From NCBI GenBank assembly GCA_947642745.1, contig CANRTU010000046.1:1-35959 (forward strand): a stretch of DNA of 35,959 bases, in the 5' to 3' direction. The stretch's first letter is position 1. Each line of letters begins with the position of its first letter. The notes under the pieces were generated by a model. That model made no database searches and was not told where the DNA came from. It worked only from the letters and a program-made list of their open reading frames with translations. Position numbers and translations under genes: made by a program. Positions 8,146 through 14,857 of the stretch are shown here, one piece after another. The DNA comes from an uncultured Eubacterium sp. Lineage in GTDB: Bacteria > Bacillota > Clostridia > Lachnospirales > Lachnospiraceae.

Positions 8146-9447
8146 TCACATCTGAAATGTTAAAAATGCTGGTACAAGAATAATAATCATAACAATACAT
8201 AACATCAGTACCATTGGCACCAGAATTTTTGTTCCTGCCTCCTCTCCTGCTTTTTTTGCCTGGTTTTTGCGAAGCGCAAAGGCTTCGGCTACTTCTTTCT
8301 CAAGCGTTTTGGTCAGCCCGTCAGAACCTTTTCTCAGATTCTGGATAATGAGCATAGTCAGTTTCCGGTACTGGGGTGTTCCACAACGTTCTCCAAAACG
8401 TTCATATACTTTTAATTCCCCGACGCCATCCTGCATCTCACGATATGACAGCAGCATCTGTTCATAAACTTCCAGTTTTTGCGTCTGGTGTCTCTCCAAC
8501 TGCCTCTGATAGTTCAGAACAATTCTTTCCCAGGCCCCGCTTAATGTCATTCCTGCGCCAAGTAACAGGGATACTTTACTTACCATATCAGGATATTGTC
8601 TTAACAGCTGGTCTCTGCGGTTTTGCTGCTGTTTCTGCTCCCTCAGTCCCTGCTGGACGTATACTACCGCCGCTGCTGCCAGGCCAGTCAGCAGTATAAT
8701 ATGATATGTATTTTCTGCTTTCTGTGACCACCTGAGTATCGCACCATTCATTTTCATTGGCAGCTTTAGATATTCTTTATTTTTACTCTGTTCCTGCTCC
8801 TTCTCAAAATACTTTTCCAGATCAGCCAGTAATTGTTCTGTATTCGTTAATTTTTTTGGATATACCTGACATCCAAAAGAATGGATCTGCGCTTTATCGT
8901 AGTAAGTCATGGTAAGTGTCACCATAACCATGGCTCCAGTGGCATCCAGCCCTTCCGTATTCAGATTTCCCTCCCTGTCAATAATTCCTTCAGGTTCAAA
9001 CTGCCAGTCTGTGTGGATTTGTCCGTTATACAGTTTTTTGGGAAGTAAAACACTGTTCTCAATACAGTCAGCAGATACATTATCCGCCAGAAACATACTC
9101 TGTGCCTCATCTGCCGCTTCTATAAATATTTGTTTTAGTTCCCTGTCTTTGAACCGCTGTTCCTCCACTTCCAGTGTATAATCATAATCGTTGAGCATTC
9201 CATCCGCATCCAGCTGCAGCTGCTGTGTATCCGGCCCTTCTCCTGCTTTATTTCTGATCAGTCTGCCATCCTCCGTCAGTTTCTGCCCCGCACTGTCTGA
9301 AAGGCAGATAAGAAATCCGAAAAGTCCGGCAAGCGCCAGTATTTTCATGGCATCCTGTTTATTTTTTTCCTGATTCCTGATTTTTAAGAAAAGCCAGGCC
9401 AGTAAACTTCCTGCCATAAATACCAGACATATTATTTTTCCTGTCAT
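8146..9447 (-). CDS. tadC: TadC-like inner-membrane platform protein (T2SSF family)
   Basis: About 433 residues. Two N-terminal membrane helices are followed by a large soluble segment (about 55-240) unlike classical TadC, then a helix (HIILLTGLAAAAVVYV), a GspF-type cytoplasmic helical domain (QYPDMVSKVSLLLGAGMTL to AEAFALRKNQAKKAGEEAGT) and a C-terminal helix ending in ILVPAFLTF. It should form the membrane platform with TadB that the CpaF ATPase drives. The start is taken at 9447 because AGGAGG lies 5 nt before that ATG; the frame is open for 20 more codons upstream without such a signal. The extra N-terminal domain is unusual for the family. Confidence 0.85.
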   Translation of the reverse strand: MTGKIICLVFMAGSLLAWLFLKIRNQEKNKQDAMKILALAGLFGFLICLSDSAGQKLTEDGRLIRNKAGEGPDTQQLQLDADGMLNDYDYTLEVEEQRFKDRELKQIFIEAADEAQSMFLADNVSADCIENSVLLPKKLYNGQIHTDWQFEPEGIIDREGNLNTEGLDATGAMVMVTLTMTYYDKAQIHSFGCQVYPKKLTNTEQLLADLEKYFEKEQEQSKNKEYLKLPMKMNGAILRWSQKAENTYHIILLTGLAAAAVVYVQQGLREQKQQQNRRDQLLRQYPDMVSKVSLLLGAGMTLSGAWERIVLNYQRQLERHQTQKLEVYEQMLLSYREMQDGVGELKVYERFGERCGTPQYRKLTMLIIQNLRKGSDGLTKTLEKEVAEAFALRKNQAKKAGEEAGTKILVPMVLMLCIVMIIILVPAFLTFQM

Positions 9448-9516
9448 ACGATCCTCCTGTCCCGTTATCCCTGCGGTATTCCATTCTGTGTCTGTGACAG
9501 ATAACATACTGATAAT

Positions 9517-10356
9517 TTATACCCGGATCTGCGTAATTTTTTCTGAAAGCAGGTAAGCAGCCAGATACAATGCAAGACAGACTGTCATGACAAGAATTCC
9601 AAAAACATTATGATACATTCCGTCCAGATATCCTCCAAATGATACATCCACATACAGAAGGATAAACAGTGGCATCAGATTCATAATTTTCTGCTCCATT
9701 TTCTTACCTGAAATTTCTGTCCGGATAGCATTCATCAGTTCATTTTTTTCTGATATTCTTGTAGTCGTCAGACGGATAATCTGAATAAAATCCCCACCGC
9801 TTCGTTTCGCAAAGACAAACACTTCACAGAAGCTGCGCACATCTTCCAGACCGCTTCTGTTCGCAAAATCATACAAAAGTTGTTCCAATGGCACATTCAA
9901 TGAAAGACAACTCTTTATATAACGCAGTTCCTCAGTCATCAGTGCGTGTTCTCCATACTGTATGCGGATTTCCGCATATGCTTCACGAAATGCGTTTTCG
10001 ATTGAATAGCCGGCTGTCATGGACGAAGCCACACACTGAATACTGTCTTTAAACTGCATACATAGTATATCCTGACGTGTCTGTATCATCTGTTTTTTTC
10101 TGCGTCTGCGATATACCGGATATAAAATCCAGAATAGTGCCATGATCATCCATGAACGGTAAAACAGATAAGCAAATGCTCCACTTAAAAAGACAAATTC
10201 AGCCATCATACGTATCCTTTCTTTTCCGCAAAAAATATAATCCCGGTAATCTGTTCTGCATTGTTCCTGTCGTGCATCCTTGTTTTTAAACATTGTCAGT
10301 ACAAACCCGCTCTTTTGAGTTTTTCTGTATTTTGCAATGTGCCTGTCTTTTCCCAT
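9517..10356 (-). CDS. tadB: TadB-like inner-membrane platform protein (T2SSF family)
   Basis: 279 residues. A pair of N-terminal hydrophobic segments (FVFLSGAFAYLFYRSWMIM, LFWILYP) is followed by a GspF-type domain: QFKDSIQCVASSMTAGYSIE, then LEDVRSFCEVFVFAKRSGGD, ISGKKMEQKIMNLMPL, and C-terminal helices. This is the standard TadB pattern. It partners with TadC in the Tad membrane platform. The start at 10356 has AAGGAT 9 nt upstream; the gene overlaps the end of cpaF by 61 nt, so the two are translationally linked. An internal Met at codon 22 would reduce the overlap to almost none. Confidence 0.9.
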   Translation of the reverse strand: MGKDRHIAKYRKTQKSGFVLTMFKNKDARQEQCRTDYRDYIFCGKERIRMMAEFVFLSGAFAYLFYRSWMIMALFWILYPVYRRRRKKQMIQTRQDILCMQFKDSIQCVASSMTAGYSIENAFREAYAEIRIQYGEHALMTEELRYIKSCLSLNVPLEQLLYDFANRSGLEDVRSFCEVFVFAKRSGGDFIQIIRLTTTRISEKNELMNAIRTEISGKKMEQKIMNLMPLFILLYVDVSFGGYLDGMYHNVFGILVMTVCLALYLAAYLLSEKITQIRV

Positions 10357-11507
10357 ACACCAGTTATCCTTCCCTGCTGATTCTGGCCCTGTTCCAGGTA
10401 CCGGTAAAGCGGATTCAGCATAATTTCTCCATCCTTTATGCCATCAACCTCATGGATGTATAATACTTTTCTGGAACGGTCCCTTAGTCGTCCCAGATGA
10501 ATCAGTATATCAATGCCAGACGCAATCTGGCTGCGGATCGCAGCCATCGGAAGATCCATTCCCATGAGCACCATTGTCTCCAGTCGTTTTATCATATCCT
10601 GACTGGAATTTGCATGTCCAGTACTAAGACTTCCATCATGCCCGGTATTCATGGCCTGCAGCATGTCCAGTGCTTCCGCTCCCCGGCATTCTCCCACAAT
10701 AATTCTGTCAGGCCTCATTCTCAGAGAGGTCCGTATCAGATCACGGATCGTAATCTCCCGTACACCTGACATGGTGGCAGTTCTTGTTTCCAGCCGGATC
10801 AGGTTTGATACTGACTGTATCTGCAGCTCCGCAGAGTCTTCGATTGTAATCACACGCTCATCTTCCGGTATAAATTCAGACAGGGCATTGAGAAATGTAG
10901 TCTTTCCTGCACCGGTCCCACCAGAAACAAACATATTATATCCCGCACGGATCATCCGGCTTAAAAAATCTGACACTTCCTCTGAAACTGCGCCCAGACG
11001 GATCAGTTGTTCCATAGTCATGGGATGTTCTGGAAATTTACGTATAGTAATAACAGAACCGTCAATGGCAACCGGCGCCAATACAATATTTACCCTGGAA
11101 CCATCCATAAGTCTGGTATCCACAATTGGATTCGCCTCATTGACAATTTTATTTCCAGTTGCCACAATCTGCTGGATTACATCTTCCAGTTTTTCCCTGG
11201 AATAAAACCGCCTGTCCCACTGACAGATATGTCCCTGTTTTTCATAGAAAATATGATCTTCCCCATTCACCATAATCTCTGTGACAGCCGGATCATCCAC
11301 CAGTTCCTGCAGCGCATCCAGTTTCCTCAGAGAATGAAAAATCTCTTTCTGAAACTGTTCCCTGCACGCTAATGATAATCCTTCCTTTCTGCTGTAGCTG
11401 CCTACTTCGGTGTAAATAAGCCCGGCAAGCTCTTCATCTCCTGTTTCCCTTGTCAGATCCAGCTTTGCCAGAATCTGCTGTCTGAGCCGTTCCATTTCCT
11501 GCGTCAT
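10296..11507 (-). CDS. cpaF: Tad secretion ATPase CpaF/TadA
   Basis: 403 residues, a complete type II/IV secretion ATPase. An N-terminal helical domain (1-80) precedes the core. Walker A is GGTGAGKT (196-203), the Asp box is RVITIEDSAEL, the Walker B region is RIIVGECRGAE and the His box is GHDGSLSTGHAN. It hydrolyses ATP in the cytoplasm to power pilin assembly by the TadB/TadC platform. GGAAGG lies 7 nt before the ATG. The order TadZ, CpaF, TadB, TadC is the canonical one. The C-terminal 30 residues after the core are rich in Q, R and G, slightly longer than usual. Confidence 0.95.
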   Translation of the reverse strand: MTQEMERLRQQILAKLDLTRETGDEELAGLIYTEVGSYSRKEGLSLACREQFQKEIFHSLRKLDALQELVDDPAVTEIMVNGEDHIFYEKQGHICQWDRRFYSREKLEDVIQQIVATGNKIVNEANPIVDTRLMDGSRVNIVLAPVAIDGSVITIRKFPEHPMTMEQLIRLGAVSEEVSDFLSRMIRAGYNMFVSGGTGAGKTTFLNALSEFIPEDERVITIEDSAELQIQSVSNLIRLETRTATMSGVREITIRDLIRTSLRMRPDRIIVGECRGAEALDMLQAMNTGHDGSLSTGHANSSQDMIKRLETMVLMGMDLPMAAIRSQIASGIDILIHLGRLRDRSRKVLYIHEVDGIKDGEIMLNPLYRYLEQGQNQQGRITGVWEKTGTLQNTEKLKRAGLY

Positions 11508-11536
11508 CCGCTTACCTTCCCTTCACTCTTCCTGTA

Positions 11537-12553
11537 TCAGTTTATTTCTTCTATTTTCTCCCGGATCAGCATTCTGACCTGCCCGGCAAATTCTCCGCTA
11601 TGCAGCTGTGTCAGTATATCTGCCCCCTTGCATAAAACACCTCCATTTCCATTTTGCGGACTTACATAACATATTTTCTCCCGGATCCCTTTTGCACTTT
11701 CTTTTTCCAGAAAATGCTCAAGTTCTGTTTTTCTGTATTTTCCAAAAGAATTTTCTTTGACGACACAGAATATATGCTGACAATATCTTAAAAGCGATTC
11801 CGTCAGCTGACTGAAAGATCCCGCATTCCAGATTACATACTGGTATTCTGACTGCTCTGTCAGTAAAGACAGCAGATTCATCAGATCTTCCTCCCGGATT
11901 TCATATAAATCCTTCGGATTCACTGGCGGATGGATATAATCAAAATACTCTGTATGGTGCAGAACGCTTTGCAGATATATCTGAAATTTTTCTTTATTCT
12001 GGCGTATACCGTAGATTAAATCACTGATTGTTTCCCCTTCCTGATCTCCCAGAAGAGATACCATCCCGGAATATTCCGACAGATTCAGATATAGCGTTTT
12101 TCCTTTCCGGCCCCATAACGACGCACAGGTTACAGAAAAAGGTAACTGGAGCTCATGCCCTCCAGGAGCATATACGGCGTACATCTGTAAATTTTCTGCC
12201 AGATACCAGCACGTCAGATTTCTGCCAGATAACCTTCCATATATTCCAAACACCTGACGTAGTATTTCCTCTCCTGACTGGAACCGGAAAACAGAAGGTT
12301 TTAAGTCCGTATCCGGTTCTCTTGTATCTGTAAGCAGAATTTTAACCGTATGTTCCAAAGTCTCAGTCTGCGGTATATTATCCCGGCTATACAGCAGTAT
12401 GTCTGGCTGTACATTTTCCAGAAAATTTTCCAGTCCGTCTGATCCGCTGTGTCTGCATATTTCCACATACTCTGGTCCGTTTTTCTGTATATAATCCGCC
12501 AGCCTGTCCATATAAGTCGCTCTACCCGCAACCGCCAGCTTTAATTTTCCCAA
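11537..12553 (-). CDS. tadZ: TadZ/CpaE-like MinD-family protein with degenerate P-loop
   Basis: 338 residues. The first 110 residues look like an atypical receiver-type domain (LAVAGRATYMDRLADYIQ, then DILLYSR). The rest follows the ParA/MinD-like CpaE pattern: a beta strand where the deviant Walker A should be, then TLYLNLSEYSGMVSLLG, SEYQYVIWNAGSFSQLT and HIFCVVKENS. The P-loop itself reads APGGHELQLPF instead of the usual KGGVGKT, so the lysines are lost. It probably localises the machine without hydrolysing ATP (inference). The start is TTG with GGAGG 7 nt upstream, inside the last codons of the peptidase gene, which it abuts. Confidence 0.85.
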   Translation of the reverse strand: MGKLKLAVAGRATYMDRLADYIQKNGPEYVEICRHSGSDGLENFLENVQPDILLYSRDNIPQTETLEHTVKILLTDTREPDTDLKPSVFRFQSGEEILRQVFGIYGRLSGRNLTCWYLAENLQMYAVYAPGGHELQLPFSVTCASLWGRKGKTLYLNLSEYSGMVSLLGDQEGETISDLIYGIRQNKEKFQIYLQSVLHHTEYFDYIHPPVNPKDLYEIREEDLMNLLSLLTEQSEYQYVIWNAGSFSQLTESLLRYCQHIFCVVKENSFGKYRKTELEHFLEKESAKGIREKICYVSPQNGNGGVLCKGADILTQLHSGEFAGQVRMLIREKIEEIN

Positions 12554-13180
12554 TTACACACCTCCCAGACAGTAGCCAATTAAAATTGCTATTGAAAAAT
12601 GAATATAATTTTGCTTTCCATCAGATTTAAAATCATAAGCTGTTATGGATTTAGTATGAAGAGCTGTTCTGACATAGTTAGAAAAATAAATAAGACGGGT
12701 ATATAGATTCTTATTCCGGAGCAAAGTAAATAGAGAACCTGCCGCTCCTGCCAGAAATGAAATTATAATTACACGAAATAACCTTTTTAATCCTATACAA
12801 CTGCCAATTACGGAAAACAATTTGATATCGCCTGCGCCAAGCGCATGCATAAGAAACAATAGAAAAAATATAAGAACCGGTACAGAAATCTGTATTAGAA
12901 AATAAATACTTCCTCTCCAGCCAGATTCAGCCAGATTGCGTATAAAGCCGGTTAATAACCCGGGAATAATCAGCCGGTTACTGATACGTCCCATACGTAC
13001 ATCCATCCATACTGCCGCTGCTAACAGGCAAAACAGACAGATTTCTACAATACTCCCAATAAAATTCCCCCTTTTTTTTCTGATATTCTGAAATCTGATT
13101 TCAGCTGATACTGATTTCCCGGAAATCCTGATGGACATTAGCGCATGTTTGAAAAATGCTTTTTGACAGATGTACTTCAC
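12554..13180 (-). CDS. Second A24 prepilin peptidase
   Basis: 208 residues. An N-terminal basic stretch of about 40 residues precedes six or so membrane helices. The two catalytic aspartates are Asp60 in WMDVRMGRISN and Asp118 in GAGDIKL. It is longer than the peptidase at 4686-5108 and differs in sequence. It is the first gene of the Tad operon after the 13591-13619 promoter. The start at 13180 is GTG with only a weak GGAT signal; the first 40 residues may be over-extended, and AGGGGG at about codons 36-37 would suit a start near codon 41 (there an unusual ATT). Its role is leader cleavage of prepilins. Confidence 0.85.
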   Translation of the reverse strand: MKYICQKAFFKHALMSIRISGKSVSAEIRFQNIRKKRGNFIGSIVEICLFCLLAAAVWMDVRMGRISNRLIIPGLLTGFIRNLAESGWRGSIYFLIQISVPVLIFFLLFLMHALGAGDIKLFSVIGSCIGLKRLFRVIIISFLAGAAGSLFTLLRNKNLYTRLIYFSNYVRTALHTKSITAYDFKSDGKQNYIHFSIAILIGYCLGGV

Positions 13181-13181
13181 A

Positions 13182-13319
13182 TTATCCGAAATAAAATCTG
13201 GGAAAAATTATCTGAGAAATGGCGAGTACAGATTGTGAAATTGTTTTTTCAATCACTCTCTGGTACTGCATTTGCAATTTTATATATTTCCAGTCTCTCT
13301 GAAACTGCCATGCTTTCAT
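13182..13319 (-). CDS. Possible 45-residue leader protein before the Tad operon
   Basis: An ATG-initiated frame of 45 codons lies in the leader. Its stop TAA ends 1 nt before the GTG start of the peptidase gene, a spacing typical of translational coupling. The product is basic and aromatic at the start and hydrophobic near the end (SVLAISQIIF). No clear ribosome site precedes it, and the DNA also forms hairpins (for example 13291-13307), so it may be non-coding. I recognise no family. Confidence 0.22.
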   Translation of the reverse strand: MKAWQFQRDWKYIKLQMQYQRVIEKTISQSVLAISQIIFPRFYFG

Positions 13320-13584
13320 CCGATTGTTTCTTCTAACGCTTCCAGATGTAATCTGTATGTACGCCTTCTGAAAATTTTTACGGCAACTGTTTTGTCGCTT
13401 TCTATTTTACCGGATTGTAAGGGAAATAAAGATTTCTCCGGCAGATTTTACTGCCAGCCATCAGAAATTCCTGAACCAGTCTATCCTCTGACAAATTGTA
13501 CAATCTAATTGTCTGTCAAAGGATATCCGTGATCGTGATTATCACCTGTTATGTTCAGATATCATTAGTCAGATTTATTTTGTA
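13185..13584 (-). promoter_or_regulatory. Hairpin-rich ~400-nt leader of the Tad operon
   Basis: Between the promoter at 13591-13619 and the first Tad gene lies about 400 nt of transcribed leader. It contains at least four good hairpins on the RNA. One is a 12-bp stem (arms 13514-13525 and 13482-13493, one G-U pair) whose loop can form a small ACAAT/ATTGT hairpin. The others are a 7-bp stem at 13438-13457, a 5-bp stem at 13344-13356 and a 7-bp stem with a 3-nt loop at 13291-13307. I found no match by eye to c-di-GMP class I or II riboswitch consensus. No U-run follows any stem, so simple attenuation is not evident. Confidence 0.5.
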
Positions 13585-13590
13585 AACAGA

Positions 13591-13619
13591 ATTATACCCT
13601 TTTTTTTCAGATTTGTCTA
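13591..13619 (-). promoter_or_regulatory. Sigma-A promoter of the Tad operon
   Basis: On the minus strand TAGACA (13614-13619), a 17-nt spacer and a perfect TATAAT (13591-13596). It faces the prepilin peptidase gene, with a predicted leader of about 400 nt. It lies just past the stop of the BofA-family gene, which has no convincing terminator, so read-through from that gene is also possible. Confidence 0.65.
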
Positions 13620-13655
13620 CCCCTGTAAAACGATTTTTTAAATTTTGTTAAAATT

Positions 13656-13928
13656 TTACAATAAGCTGTAAAATAATATACCATATATAAGCGCAAAGCC
13701 GCCTGCACCAAGGCTTCCAATTGTCAAAATATTTAACGGATTTAACCCTGCAGATACCGGAATGCCTTGTTTTTGTAAAAAATCATTTAAAAATATAATG
13801 GCTACGCAGCCCACAATCGTCCGCACCAGAACATTTAACAGAATTTCAGCCCTTCTCTTTAGAAGACCGATTAAGAGTACCAGTGCGCAAATACCAGTCA
13901 TAATCAGAACTACCATCCCATTATCCAT
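13656..13928 (-). CDS. bofA: BofA-family pro-sigma-K processing inhibitor-like protein
   Basis: 90 residues with two to three membrane helices. The C-terminal stretch GLNPLNILTIGSLGAGGFAL is the recognisable BofA signature, and the length fits the family. In Bacillus, BofA holds the SpoIVFB protease inactive in the forespore membrane; in Clostridia the same family is retained although the sigma-K checkpoint may differ. AGGAG stands 10 nt before the ATG. The divergent neighbour is a DUF2508 (YaaL-like) gene, as these two families are neighbours in many Firmicutes, which supports the call. Confidence 0.85.
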   Translation of the reverse strand: MDNGMVVLIMTGICALVLLIGLLKRRAEILLNVLVRTIVGCVAIIFLNDFLQKQGIPVSAGLNPLNILTIGSLGAGGFALIYGILFYSLL

Positions 13929-14128
13929 ACATCCGCTTCTCCTGCAAAGCCTTTATTTATCACAATTTATGCTATATATCCAAAAATATGTTTCAAAATG
14001 TTATCCAGCGAAAGAATATTTTTCCAAAACCCGGATTATACTTATATTACCTTTACAAAGCAGCTTCCGTCCGGATTGTGTAAAATCACCGGACTGGACA
14101 CCGGATCATAAGAAAGGGAGGTATCCTT

Positions 14129-14353
14129 TTGTTTCAATTTCATAAACAGGCATCAAAACCAGATCCAAATTACTTAAATCTGGTAGATCATCTGGCTAAA
14201 ACAAAAAGCCAGCTGGAACTTGCCTACCAGAATTTTGAAAATGCTACAGAACCTGAGCTGATTGACTGTTATATTTACGAAGTAAACGCTATACAGATGC
14301 GTTACAAATTTTTGCTGGCCCGCCTGAAATCATATGAAATGTCTGATTCATAA
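14129..14353 (+). CDS. yaaL: DUF2508 / YaaL-like small protein
   Basis: 74 residues, soluble, predicted helical, with the family pattern LVDHLAKTKSQLELAYQNFE and a second helix ELIDCYIYEVNAIQMRYKFL. Its function is unknown; in Bacillus it sits between recR and bofA. The start is TTG with GGGAGG 7 nt upstream. It is the only plus-strand gene in this part of the window. The 200 nt between it and bofA contain an inverted repeat GTCCGG/CCGGAC (14069-14094) close to the start, but I see no clear promoter. Confidence 0.85.
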   Translation: MFQFHKQASKPDPNYLNLVDHLAKTKSQLELAYQNFENATEPELIDCYIYEVNAIQMRYKFLLARLKSYEMSDS

Positions 14354-14355
14354 AA

Positions 14356-14384
14356 AGGCTTTCTGGCATTACACCAGAAAGCCT
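14356..14384 (-). terminator. Rho-independent terminator overlapping the fliS stop
   Basis: A perfect 11-bp inverted repeat AGGCTTTCTGG / CCAGAAAGCCT with a 7-nt loop, followed on the minus strand by TTTTTATGAATC. The 5' arm encodes the last codons of the FliS-like gene and the loop contains its stop. It closes the flagellin-fliS transcript and also lies 2 nt beyond the DUF2508 gene, though the plus-strand side lacks a T-run. Confidence 0.85.
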
Positions 14385-14848
14385 CTTGACGCCGATGATT
14401 CAAAATCATAACTTTCATTTAATTTATTTTTACCATAAGTGTAACCTGCATAAACCTGCTGGGCGTTTTGCATCAGAACCGGAGACGTATCCTGGCTGGC
14501 CGGTTTTTTAAAAGCCTCATATGTCTGCTCCAGCATTTTCCGGCTCTCCTCCAGAGGCGTCAGGGAACGGCGGATCATGATCTGCGCAAGCTGTCTGCGA
14601 TGAAAATCATATAATGCATAAAGCTGTGCTGCCAGTTCATATTTAAAGTCCAGCGTCTCCTGAAAACTCTTCAGTACAGCATCTGCATGCCGTACTGCGG
14701 TTTTCACTTCCTCTCTGTCATCTTTCTCAAATGCGCTGCATATATCATCAAAATACGCAAACAGAATTTCGAATTTAATCAATACCAGCCCGCTGCGGTT
14801 TGCCTGAGAAATACGCAGTGTAAAATCCTGCTTCTGCTCATTCGTCAT
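14369..14848 (-). CDS. fliS: FliS-like flagellar export chaperone
   Basis: 159 residues, predicted all-helical. The pattern SGLVLIKFEILFAYFDDI, then LKSFQETLDFKYELAAQLYALYDF (shown as two parts around FKYELA) and LEESRKMLEQTYEAFKK follows the FliS four-helix fold, which binds the C-terminal helix of flagellin and prevents early polymerisation. The C-terminal tail after residue 120 is longer than in typical FliS. It follows flagellin by 9 nt, with AAGGG 6-7 nt before its ATG lying within the end of the flagellin gene. The context makes a flagellin chaperone the likely role. Confidence 0.8.
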   Translation of the reverse strand: MTNEQKQDFTLRISQANRSGLVLIKFEILFAYFDDICSAFEKDDREEVKTAVRHADAVLKSFQETLDFKYELAAQLYALYDFHRRQLAQIMIRRSLTPLEESRKMLEQTYEAFKKPASQDTSPVLMQNAQQVYAGYTYGKNKLNESYDFESSASRGFLV

Positions 14849-14857
14849 ATTTTACCC

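Noticed and set aside
13185..13584. c-di-GMP riboswitch in the Tad leader
   Set aside because: Neither the class I GCAAA-type conserved stretch nor the class II consensus could be found by eye, so I only call it a structured leader.
14069..14094. GTCCGG/CCGGAC inverted repeat as a terminator
   Set aside because: No T-run on either strand; it lies just before the DUF2508 start and is at best a weak regulatory repeat.
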